The notes under the pieces are model-generated. The model saw only the letters and a list, made by a program, of their open reading frames with translations, was not told the origin of the DNA and ran no database searches. Both the position numbers and the translations under genes were made by a program. A DNA stretch of 26,342 nt from Azolla pinnata (lineage: Eukaryota > Streptophyta > Polypodiopsida > Salviniales > Salviniaceae), in NCBI GenBank assembly GCA_037176905.1, contig JBBBWG010002482.1, positions 1 through 26,342 of the forward strand, written 5' to 3'. Every line of letters starts with the position of its first letter. The first letter of the stretch is position 1. This document shows positions 9,225-19,010 of this stretch, in pieces.

Positions 9225-9945
9225 TACCTTTGCCAATACATGCACCTTACTTTTTCCTTCGTATCTCTCGCCTTAAATATCTAAGTCTTAGAACTACAAA
9301 ACCCATAAAAGAACTTACCTCCTTGGCTTGGATTCTCATTTTAGAACTCTTAAATCTGATTACGCACGAGGAAGCAATGAGCTTTTTAATGCAGGCGGTC
9401 GCTCATGTCTGTTTTTGCCTTATTTCTGTTACAACTTTACTTTTTCATTCGTAATTCTCGCCCTGAATGTCTAACTTTAGATCTACCAAACACCTACCTC
9501 CTTAGCTTTGATTCACTTTTTGGAACTCCCAAATCCGCTTACGTTCGAGGAAGCAATGAACTTTTCGATGTAATCGGTCGCTCTTGTTTGTTCCTACCTT
9601 ATTTCTACCGGACTTCTACTCTTTCCTTTATATCTCTTGCCCTTAATATCTAACTTTAGAACTGCAAAGCTCATAATAGAGCCTATTTTTTTAGCTTTGA
9701 TTCACCTTTTGGAACTCTCAAATCCGATTAAATGAGAGAAAGAAATGAGCTTTTTAATGTAGGTAATAGCTCTTATCTATTCTTGCCTTGCTTGTGTCAA
9801 AATTGTACTTTTTTCTCTTGTTCTGAATATCTAAATTTAGATCTACAAAGCCCATAATAGAGTTTACCTCCTTAGTTTTGATTTACCTTTTGGAACTCTC
9901 AAATCCGATTACATACGAGGAAGCAATGAGCTTTTTAAAGGACAA
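9225..9945. repeat. Four diverged tandem copies of a ~180-bp unit
   Basis: Versions of GAGGAAGCAATGAGCTTTTT occur at 9368, 9547, 9735 and 9917, giving spacings of 179, 188 and 182 bp. Each unit also has GGAACTCTCAAATCCGATTA, a TTGCCTTATTTCTGTTAC-like stretch and TCTAACTTTAGA(T/A)CT. The frames are broken differently in each copy. The unit length is close to that of plant centromeric or subtelomeric satellites, but four copies make a local duplication the simpler reading. It lies just 5' of the PPR gene. Confidence 0.85.
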
Positions 9946-9954
9946 TGATTAACT

Positions 9955-10195
9955 AATAGAATTCCAAATCCATCCAAAAACAAAGCAAAAGTTAGTGGTC
10001 TAACATATTTCGCACGTATTGTATGCCCAATATTTAATTTTTACCTATCTTCATCAAGGAAAATGCATGGCAAATGTATCCTAATGTCATAATAACTGAT
10101 CAAAAGGATGGAGATCGACTAGTGCAATCCCAGAGCCATGAAAAACAAAGCAAAAGGAGGTGGTCCAACATATTCTACAAACAACATATGCCATA
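9955..10195. repeat. Two-copy direct repeat ~166 bp apart
   Basis: A stretch containing AAAAACAAAGCAAAAG, then GGTC(T/C)AACATATT and a TATGCC ending, occurs at about 9957-10030 and again at about 10123-10193. Similarity is partial. It directly follows the 180-bp array and may be part of the same amplified region. Confidence 0.6.
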
Positions 10196-10204
10196 ACTTG
10201 TGCA

Positions 10205-10830
10205 TCATCGAATGAGATTGTAAGCGATAGCTGATCCAATCTTAACCATCATCAAGTGCCATCTTGTTTGTTTGTCGGGTCTACTTGATCTTAGACAATG
10301 AAGTAGCCCGCTCCAAAAGTCTATCCATATGTGTCGGTGCTTATTTGTAGTAATCAACCATATTCTACAATTTCCCACAAAGACACAATTCACAAAGGAA
10401 AATGACAATGCCAAAACATTCCATATCTCCAAGGATCAATGCAAAGACAATCGCAATGCATTCAATAATGTGCTTATATCCAATGTTTTCCATGCTAGCA
10501 ATGACAGCAAAGCCAATCACAACTAGATTTCTTTGAACTCTAGTAAGCCCTTCCAACTTCCAAAAGGCTTCTTTTGCTCCCTCGGCCAAAGATGGCTGGT
10601 CATTCAATAGAGCATTCTGCCCCTCTCTAATGTCATGTTCCTAGTGTCATGTTGTGCAAGCTCTAGAACTCATCAGAACTAGTGTTCCAACCAAAAGTAG
10701 CAATTCATTGACCATTTGCTTTTCAAACAGAACATGAGGCCCACAAGGCCAAACACCGTCAACCATTATATGCAATTGCATTGACAAATACTCTTCGATG
10801 ATTAGCTTTCAAATTTTATCTACATAAGTT
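10205..10830 (-). pseudogene. Broken coding-like region, possible membrane-protein remnant
   Basis: Three minus-strand stretches read like protein but sit in different frames. At about 10805-10666 comes IIEEYLSMQLHIMVDGVWPC and on through VNELLLLVGTLVLMSS to a stop. At about 10650-10365 comes REGQNALLNDQPSLAEGAKE, then AFWKLEGLTRVQRNLVVIGF, then hydrophobic sequence (CIAIVFALILG). At 10432-10205 comes hydrophobic sequence ending IWIDFWSGLLHCLRSSRPDK and a stop. Hydrophobic runs suggest one or more membrane segments. I do not recognise the family. The frames might be joined by introns (an ACTAG acceptor-like site precedes the second stretch), so a live spliced gene is not excluded. Confidence 0.35.
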
Positions 10831-10966
10831 GCTTCCTTCCACACGTCTGATACATGCTGTAAAACTCATTCATGTACTATTATATATTCAAACGAGCTGG
10901 ATATTTTGATCCTGAATTGATTCTTCCATTTCCACCTTCATCGAAAGTGAAGGGATGCAACTACTG

Positions 10967-13900
10967 CTATCTCCTCGATTGTGTTTGCGCATCTGCTAGA
11001 GATAAGGCCATTGCCAACATCATTTGCTCCTCGAAGCTTTGTGGAAGCACTGGTGATGATGTTAGAACAGGAGCTAGCACATTCATGTTGCCTACATTTT
11101 GAGTCCGAGGAAGAAAATCGGGTCCTTCCCATGGAAACTCAGATGCAGAAGGAACACTGCTTGAAAAGCTTGTGCCCACCTCTACAACTTCAGAGCTATG
11201 ATCATGTACCCAGTCATTTACCAAACTTGGCCCTTCTCCATGCACTTGGCGGTAAACAGATTCGTTAATTCCTACAGAATTTTCTATCCAGGTATTGAGC
11301 TCTTCAACACAATTGAAGTGACACTGGTTCAGTTCACCCTCCACAACATCCATCTGTCTTTGCCTTCTAAATGGATCAGGGTTATTTGAGGCCTCGGATA
11401 ATCCAATAGAATTTCCATCATTTTCTGAAGATTGTCTATCACCATAGTGATCATACTCATTATCATGACCTTGTACATCTGTGAGGACTACTTGTTTCTC
11501 AGTAAGTGCTGCAACTGCACCTGCCAGGCCACCCGTGCCACAGTTTCCTGCAGTCATACTTCTGGTTCCATTTACCTCGTCAGATCCTGCTGTACTTACA
11601 CAATTGTTCAAACTGATGCTATTAGTCACGTTGGTCAAATTACATGCCATTCCAAGTGAATTGAGTTGGGTTGAACTGAGCTCATTTTGTACCTGTGCTT
11701 GCTCCTGCATATGCATGGCAGAGATATTAACAAGAAGAAGAATGGAACTGCACAGCCACAAACAGAGCTTTCCCTATTCTTCTTTAAAGAAAACAGCCAT
11801 CAAACTAAAACTTGTCAAGTACAAAAAAATTCCACTCACATTTCAAGATGTTTGGATTGTGCATGATTGATATCCAAGGAAGGATCACGCTGCAAGACAA
11901 AATCACCACATACAACCTGCATAAGGTTGTCTCTGGATCCTACGAATCCACTTCCAGATGGTCATGATGTCTAAAGGAGTAAACGTAAGAATCAACAAGC
12001 ACAGACAATATGGGCCGAGACTATAAAGAACTAGCAATATGTTGCATCACAGCATGATACAGCTTAAGCTGTCGAATGGATACCCAATAGCAGATTGTAT
12101 CTGATGACGCTCAATGCAGCACATGGGAAGACCACAGTCTGGACTGCATAGTCCTGGAGCCCATGTACATCTCTGAAGTTCAATGTCATATTGTAGTATG
12201 ATGTCAATAGTATATAAATGGTGCACAACTGTACTAGTGGTTCAATAACCACCAGCTAAATTCTTCACATTCTTGAAGCTTCCTAGATGCTAAATTTCAC
12301 AAACTCTACAAAGGACATACCATGTCTAGTGCCAGAAGCTATTTCCCTCTCATTGAGGATAATATGATGGCCGCCAAATAGTAATTTGTAACTTTGTTGA
12401 TTGTCATGTTGTGAATTGTTTAAATGTCCAATAATTCACTGTAACTTTGTTCTGAAGGGTGTCACATAGTGAATTTAGAAAAGTGTGTTTTGAAGTCATA
12501 TATTTTCTTTGAGTTGGCTACAAAAAGCTCAGCTTTAGCAATCATATAATGCAGTAAAATTAAATATTGACAGTTTACCTGGATAGATAACCAGATTGCC
12601 TCCATGACCATGAAGTCTTCAAGACCCAGATCAAAGTCCTCATCTCTACAAACCACAAAATCTGAAGTCGATAAAAGTGTTGATATACATGAAAGGTTCC
12701 AATAATTAAATGGATACTGTTAAATGCACTGCGAACTGGTTTAAGTAATGAAATGATGAAGCAACAGACCGCAGTGTAGGAGTATTCAAAATACTTCCAG
12801 CAATTGTTGGGATCTGATGAATATATTCTTCAGATGGACCAGGTACAACTGCCTGATTATTTGAAATAGAAGCATCAACAGCATGAGGATCATGCTCGCC
12901 AGATTCCAGCTCATCAGCAGTGGTAGGTGGGAGGGCGAAACCATGCAAATTTGAGAAATTATGCCTGAAGCGGTCAACCATGGCTGAAACTCCATCAGTT
13001 TCAAGTCTTTCTCGAAATCTCTGCAATCTTTCCTTCTCCTCGTGTAATTCTTGCTGTCGAATCCTAATCTTCGCTTCAATCACCTTTTGCTCTTCCTGTG
13101 AAAGGAATCACAAGATTTTATCAACTTGCATTACATCAGTTGTTAGCAATAGTAATGATGGGAATAGTTTTGCTTACGGCTTGCTCAATACACTTCTCCT
13201 CTAGGGACTTGGGTCCTCGATACTCGACAACATAAGTTGAAGTTTTGCAGAATGGACATCTAACAACTTAGCTGTTAAGTAAATTTGTGTTTATAGGGAT
13301 GAAGAAATGACTGTATATAAAGTAAAGATTTGGCAAACATACTGAGGAGGTTGAGCCAAATGTGTTGACTTTGTCTGCAAGTAGCATTCTGCTGTGAGAA
13401 AAAACTCCATTCGAAGTCAGAGATTTCTCAGATAACTTCCATCATCAGAGATCAAAAGTCTAGAGCGGAGATATAGACTCTACCTGTACATATGCCTTTG
13501 GCGCAGCATTTAGATCTATTCAAACTTGGATAAAACTGTTAAAAGGTTCCCGAAAGGTGTCAGGAATAATTATATGAAAGCTAAAGTTCAAAAGAGACTT
13601 CATCAATGCAAGATAAAATGCATGGTTCATTTATGTAAAATTTCACAACAATGTTTCAATATCAACCACAATCATAAGCTAGCAACGCAAGCAATAGTTA
13701 CGTCAACGAACATACAGACACTGCATATCTAAGCTAGTTACGGTGGTGTGGATATTGGAACAGAAATAAATGATTAAACAGTGACCCAAGCAGGAAAATG
13801 TGGCTGGGAATTGATACGAACCGAAAAGTATTGTCACCAATGCACTAACAACACAAGACGAGAGTCTTACCAGAAAACAAATGGGGCACTCATCCAGCTC

Positions 13901-14062
13901 TGCATTAACATCTTCTGCACCAGGAAAACAAGGTGCTAACTGACCACTGAGGATGAGGCGTCTCAATTTCCGACTGTTAAGGTCTTTGTGATGATATAAT
14001 CCCAGCACACGAGTGTACCTCTCATCCACTGCCACCCTGTGCCTTGTAAACTTGTTGCCCAT
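10967..14062 (-). CDS. DA2L: DA2/GW2-like RING-type E3 ubiquitin ligase (SIP5 family), seven exons
   Basis: Exons: 14062-13871, 13535-13484, 13388-13343, 13259-13178, 13095-12770, 12645-12579 and 11704-10967. All have GT-AG borders and compatible phases and give 501 codons including the stop. The N-terminus ([18 protein letters not shown], then LGLYHHKDL and [17 protein letters not shown]) is the family signature. The RING-like zinc motif uses Cys 59, 62, 74, 75, 80, 83, 98 and 101 ([18 protein letters not shown] ... CPFCK). A basic/acidic coiled stretch follows ([20 protein letters not shown]), then [18 protein letters not shown]. The C-terminal [17 protein letters not shown] resembles a ubiquitin-interacting motif. 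In Arabidopsis and rice, DA2 and GW2 limit organ and seed size; in Arabidopsis DA2 ubiquitinates the peptidase DA1. The exact function here is inferred. The last intron (12578-11705, 874 bp) has a short coding-like stretch near 11960-11840 that might be an alternative exon. Confidence 0.92.
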
Positions 14063-15380
14063 CTTGAATCAAGCTCATTGAACATTATACCCTCTGACCA
14101 CTTCCCACATGATTATATACAGGATTCACTATTCTGACATTATCTGATGACAAGTGTACACTTGACCTTGACTTCATTGAGAATTGATATTCCGGTTTCA
14201 AGAGTTTAATATTCCTGGTAAGAAATGCACATCATTAGCTAAATTTGAATTGATGCAAAGAAAAGAGCTTTTGACATCATTTAAACTTACGCTTAAACGT
14301 TCTCTACAGAAAAAACAAGGCTACGAGAAGCAATAAAAAAAGGCACACACCTCGAGAACTTCCCATAAGAATTCAACGATTTTTATTCCATGTGGTGAGA
14401 CGACTTTTCAGCATTTCACATAATTTCCTCGTTACCCTAAACCCCTCTATCAGAGAAGTTACCTTAGAGAGTCACAAACTAAATAGATTCTAAATGGATT
14501 CTAGTCAGTGGGCAATATTACGACTAATGCCAAAATTGACATTGAGCTTGTCACGTTGAACACAAACAGTACACAGAATACACGAGGCCATCATATGCCT
14601 AATCCACCATTTCCATTATCAAGTCATTGCAAGTTTCTGGGTATTTTGAAATCAATATGGAAGGAAGAGAATGGAATCGACAAGTCCAGTGTAGGTCTGA
14701 TTCAGCATTTCCAGTTTTTGAAATCGCTCCAAGAGCTAAACACCAGTTTTCCATTGCATCATAATTTCCAAGCCAGCGACTATAAGCTAGTTCTCGGTTT
14801 CTCCATGCCTTTCTATATGCTAGCAGTTAGTTGCAAAATATATGGCAAAACCGATTCAGAAGACAGCAGCAGAATTATTCTGAGACGAGATCATCAAATG
14901 CCTGAATAGGCATTCCCGTTCTTCGAAAGGGGGCTTTTAATCTGTCACATTGGTGGTCTTCCGATTGACCTTATGAAGGAAGCGAAAGTGCTAGAAAACG
15001 AAGCCCTACCGCCGCATCCACACTCCCGATTCCAGGAAAGCCAAGGCTTTTCCAGCAGAAACCATCAAACAAGAAACCGTCCGGATTTGCTCGCCCCTGG
15101 TGCCAACCCCGCAGGGGGGCGTACAGAACTAAACGGCAAGGGAGAGAGCAGGAAATTTACCTGGGGAGCCCTTGGGGAGCGAAAGCGAAGCTTTCATCGA
15201 TGATGGTCCGGAGACTGCAGAGAGGGAAACGGGAGAGGGCAGAACGAATCGATACAGAGAGGGAGATGGGCGACGGAGGACGGAAACCCTAGAAAGCTCT
15301 ACGCTGATGATCGAAGAGTCGATGCCGTCGCCATCGCCATCGCCATCGCCATCGCCAGAGAGAGAGAGAGAGAGAGAGAA
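14063..15380 (-). other. Probable 5' leader and 5'-UTR intron of the DA2-like gene
   Basis: On the minus strand, a CT-repeat (15380-15358) and a telo-box (TAGGGTTT, 15291-15284) lead into GCTCCCCAG|GTAAAT, a donor at 15161/15160. The next good AG lies just before the ATG (TTCAAG|ATGGGC, 14063). This predicts a non-coding first exon of about 200 bases and an intron of about 1.1 kb. The intron region has short ORFs only. The borders are predicted from sequence pattern, not transcript data. Confidence 0.55.
15299..15352 (-). other. Possible 17-codon upstream ORF in the DA2-like leader
   Basis: In the predicted first exon, a GCGATG hexamer repeat places four in-frame ATGs at the head of a short frame. 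It reads Met-Ala four times, then TASTLRSSA and TAG. If transcribed as predicted, it could reduce initiation at the main ATG. The repeat could also change ATG number by slippage. Confidence 0.4.
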
Positions 15381-15394
15381 CTAACTTCTGTCTG

Positions 15395-15550
15395 CCACGT
15401 CACGCGCGATCCGTCCACGTGGACAGCCACGTGGCAGGTGCCACGTCGGATTATGCAGTCGGATTATGCCACGTCGGATTATGCCACGTCGGATTATGCA
15501 GTCGGATTATGCCACGTAGGATTATGCCACGTCGGATTATGCCACGTAGG
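15395..15550. promoter_or_regulatory. Array of nine ACGT cores (G-box/ABRE-like) upstream of the DA2-like gene
   Basis: ACGT occurs at 15397, 15417, 15429, 15443, 15471, 15486, 15514, 15529 and 15544. Two are palindromic G-boxes (CACGTG at 15416 and 15428), and the second sits in CCACGTGGC, an ABRE-type context. From about 15441 the boxes lie in a short tandem repeat of GCCACGTCGGATTAT, alternating with CAGTCGGATTAT. bZIP and bHLH factors bind such cores in plants. The array lies immediately 5' of the predicted transcription start of the minus-strand RING gene. Confidence 0.6.
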
Positions 15551-15600
15551 CGGCTCAAGGGGGGGTGTGTGTGAATGTGCCCAAAATACATATCTAAATA

Positions 15601-15672
15601 CTGAGAAGAAGAAGAAGAAGAAGAAGAAGAAGAAGAAGAAGAAGAAGAAGAAGAAGAAGGAGGAGGAGAAGA
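15601..15672. repeat. (GAA/AAG)n microsatellite
   Basis: About 18 uninterrupted AAG triplets are followed by GGAGGAGAAGAAG. It gives poly-Lys, poly-Phe and poly-Leu frames with no coding meaning. Purine-pyrimidine tracts of this type can form triplex DNA. Confidence 0.95.
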
Positions 15673-16986
15673 AGAAATCGATCAGATGTTGCCCGTTCCG
15701 ACGGGGGGCCGATTTCATCACATCGATCGCTCTGCAAAAATTGCGTAGCTCGTGATGCTTTGCTGCCATTCCGGTTCAGCTCCAGTCTTTCGGTGCGATG
15801 TTTTCCGGTTTGTTTTTCTGCTTCTCTGTGTGCTGAGAGCTCTTGTTGCATCGGCATGTCGTCGATCTATACATGGGAAGAATACATCGAATGACTGAAT
15901 GGTAGTGTGTCCCGAATGGAGGGTGGAATTGCCTCTAATCCCCGGAGGTTTCGGATCCTGATCGGGGCCGAGATTCAGCGGGTTGCCGCGACTGTCTTCT
16001 TTCTGCTCCTAATCTGATTTGCATCGAGATTAACAACGATTGTCTTCTTCTGCCTCTGCGCCGAGCTCTCCTTCTGGTCTAAACGACCTGGAGACGGATC
16101 GGGGTCGACTCGCCTTCTTTCTGATGTTGCGTTTGGTCCATACCGCATCCAGATTCATCGGGCTCCGCTTTCTTCTGCTACTGCTTTCCTCGATGAACTT
16201 TGTCTGGTCTTCCTTTCACCACACACACGCTTGTCGTCTAGCGTTTTGAGAACAGACTTTGCCCTCTGGTTTTTTTTGTTTTTTTGCCCTCTTCTGTTCT
16301 TTCGTTTGGCTTTCGATTTCGATGCACCAAGTCAATGACATCGACCGTTGATTAATTGCACCGATGATGACAAGCCAGTCTGGTCTGACCCGACGGATGC
16401 TTTGAGTCGAGACAAAAGCATGGAACCAACTGCTTTACATGCACAGATCTCTCTCTGGACAATTTTTTTATTTCTATTTTACAAGAGTGGGTCTTTTTTT
16501 TTTTTTTGCTGCGAATTAGGCCGCAATTGAACCGATGATTAGGGCAGGCGAAAAAGATCGTGTGGTTATATATTCCCCTGTTGAGGAATGCCAGTGAAGG
16601 ACACTCTGGGCACTACGACGCACACACCAACTGTTTCTCGGAACATGCCAACGATTGTGTGTTGTTGCTGCTGCTGTTTTTTGTTGGTCAGTTGATTGAG
16701 ACGTGATTCGCTCCAGATGCGTGTAGGTTCCGGATCTAAAGCCAACTCATATCCCCTGTTGTGCGTACAGATGATCATTGCACACATCGACGGGGCGCTG
16801 AGATTATCAAAGTGTTGTTGTTACATATGCAGTATACCGTATGTGTACAATACGAAAACAAAGGTCTAGATTCAAGTCAATAGCCTTGGTAAAACCTCGT
16901 CTTCATATTCATAAAATTACAGTTCCAAAACGCGTGAATGATTCAAAACGTTATGAAATATGCGTTTTTAACAACATAACAACATC
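15673..16986. other. Intergenic DNA without a supportable gene
   Basis: The region has short frames only. It contains T-rich tracts (16268-16285, 16494-16508) and loosely repeated CTTCTTTCTGCT-type words between 15990 and 16200. The only remarkable boundary is the switch to CA-rich repeats at about 16987. Confidence 0.5.
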
Positions 16987-17573
16987 GCACATGCACATGC
17001 ACATGCACATCCACATGCACATCCACACCCACCTCCACATCCATATCAACCCACATGCACATGCGCATCCCTATCAATGTATATGCATCCACATGCACAC
17101 CCACATCCACATCCATGTACATGCACCCGCACCCACGTGCACATCCACATCCATGCACATGCATCCACACCCGCATCCGCATCCACATCCATGTACGTGC
17201 ATCCACATGCACATCCACATCAACGCGCATGGTGCACACCCACGTGTACATGCATTCACACGCACAGCCACATGCATGCGCACCCACATGTACATGCACA
17301 CCCACATCCGCATGCACATGCACATGCACATTGGGTGGGCGAGCGTGAACCGGCCACATGCATCCACACGCATACCGTACATGCACATCCACATGCATGC
17401 TCATCACATGCATGCGCATGCGGCTCACATGCATGCACATCCGCATGCACATGCACATGCACGTCCACATGCACATGCACGTCCACATGCACATGCACGC
17501 CCACATGCACATGCACGTCCACATGCATCCACGCACATGCACATGCACATCCACATGCACGCACGCTCACATA
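16987..17573. repeat. ~590-bp degenerate hexamer array of CACATG/CACATC/CGCATG words
   Basis: The block is built almost wholly from six-base words of the form CAYATS (CACATGCACATGCACATCCA). There is a higher-order segment at 17443-17540 where CACATGCACATGCACGTC recurs four times or so at 24-30 base spacing. All six frames stay open for long distances (His-Met/His-Ile-type frames on plus, Met-Trp/Val-His types on minus). This is expected from the repeat and does not indicate a protein. Alternating purine-pyrimidine character makes Z-DNA possible. Confidence 0.93.
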
Positions 17574-17925
17574 CATGAAGAAGAAGAAGGAAGAAGAAGA
17601 AGGAAGAAGAAGGAAGAAGAAGAAGGAAGAAGAAGAAGAAGGAAGAAGAAGGAAGAAGCAACTGGATATGGCGGCTCTGCGCCTCGTCTGTCTGTCTGTC
17701 TGTCTGTGTGGGGCAACGATGATGATGATGGTCCTGGCCCCACCGCCATGGCCAGGAAAAGCGAGGAAGCTCTTCTCTCTGCAGCAGCAGGAACGGACGG
17801 GCATTGAATGAGCGAATGAGCGAAGGAAGGAAGGAAGGAAGGGAGGAAGGAAACGCATAGAAAACGCAGGCAATGGCGGATCCTCGGTCCATGGCGCCTT
17901 TTGCTTCTTGCAACATGTACAACAG

Positions 17926-17978
<53 letters not shown>

Positions 17979-18784
17979 CTCTCTGCTTCCACAGAAAGGT
18001 TGCGAGAGAAAAGAGAGGGAAGCAGGGAGAGGAGGGAGACAGATCGACAGACCAGTCAGAGCAGACAGAGATGTGTGGCGAACAGGCAGTACAAAGAAAG
18101 CTCCTCCATGGATTCATTCATGAAGAAGGAAGGAAAGAAGGAAGGAAGGAAGGAAGGAAGGAAGGAAGGAAGGAAGAAGAAGAGCAGAAGGCTGCAGGGA
18201 AAAGGCTGCAGGGAAAAAGAAAGCTAAAAATGGGAGAAAAAGGAAGGTCGCAAAAAAAGAATGGCGATGGCGTGCCTCGCCAACAGGTGTAGGCTTGCTG
18301 CTTGAGGACACAGAAGGAGAAGAAGGAGAAGAAGAAGAAGAAGAAGAAGAAGAAGAAGAAGAAGAAGAAGGAGAAAGACAGAAGAAGGAGCGAGACAGAG
18401 AAGGACGGCGCCATCATTTGCTTCTGCGACAGAGATTCGGAGCGTGGTTTCCAGATAGCGAGAGGGAGAGGAAGAAGGGGACGGAAGAAGAGGAACCGCA
18501 AAGGAGGAGGAAGAGGAAGAGAAGGGAGAGTTGGGTTTCGGAAAAGAAGCCATGGCTCTCTGGGACAGAAACAGACAGGCCGCGTTCTGGAAGACCTAAT
18601 TCGGAAAGAAGACCTAATTTGCTGAGAAAGACAGAGAAATCAGAGACAGAGAAACCAGAGAACCAGAGACAGAGAAACCAGAGAATCAGAGACAGAGACA
18701 GAGAACCAGAGAATCAGAGACAGAGAAGGAGAGAGGGAGAGGGAGAGGGAGAGGGAAGGAAGCAGAGATAAGAAGAGGGAAGGG

Positions 18785-18822
<38 letters not shown>

Positions 18823-18840
18823 CAGAGATGAAGCATCTCT
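17574..18840. repeat. Cluster of simple repeats upstream of the DUF1677 gene
   Basis: In order: (GAAGAAGAAG/GAAGG)n 17577-17660; (CTGT)n 17688-17708; (GAAG)n 17822-17852; (CT)n 17926-17973; (GGAA)n 18126-18175; (GAA)n 18317-18372; a mixed AGAGACAGAGAACCAGAGA region about 18630-18765; and (GA)n 18789-18821. Purine/pyrimidine asymmetry is strong, with the plus strand mostly purine. The last parts probably lie in the promoter or 5' leader of the gene at 18927. GA/CT tracts are common there in plants and bind GAGA-type (BPC) factors. The long ORFs across the cluster come from the repeats. Confidence 0.88.
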
Positions 18841-18841
18841 G
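18823..18841 (+). promoter_or_regulatory. Perfect 8-bp stem hairpin with a four-codon upstream ORF
   Basis: CAGAGATG-AAG-CATCTCTG is an exact inverted repeat with a three-base loop. Its ATG opens a frame of Met-Lys-His-Leu-stop (18828-18842) about 85 bases before the DUF1677 start. Whether it is in the transcript is inferred. Confidence 0.4.
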
Positions 18842-18849
18842 AGACAGAG

Positions 18850-18866
18850 AACCCTAAACCCTAAAC
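18850..18866 (+). promoter_or_regulatory. Double telo-box in the DUF1677 leader
   Basis: AACCCTAAACCCTAAAC contains two overlapping AAACCCTAA-type telo-boxes. These are common near plant transcription starts, often in growth-related genes, and bind Myb-type telomere-repeat factors. Confidence 0.5.
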
Positions 18867-18926
18867 AGAAGAGGGGGAACTCAGGCTTCTGGAGCAGCAA
18901 AGAAGAGAGGAGATCAGAGACAGGAG

Positions 18927-18954
18927 ATGGAGGAGGCGCTTCAAGCAGCATCAC

Positions 18955-19010
<56 letters not shown>

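Noticed and set aside
16841..17811. Long His-rich ORFs on both strands
   Set aside because: They follow directly from hexamer words that contain no stop in any frame; composition is that of the repeat and no domain is visible.
17873..18771. ORFs of 107-158 codons over GA/GAA/GGAA tracts
   Set aside because: Composition is purely that of simple repeats, with overlapping frames on both strands.
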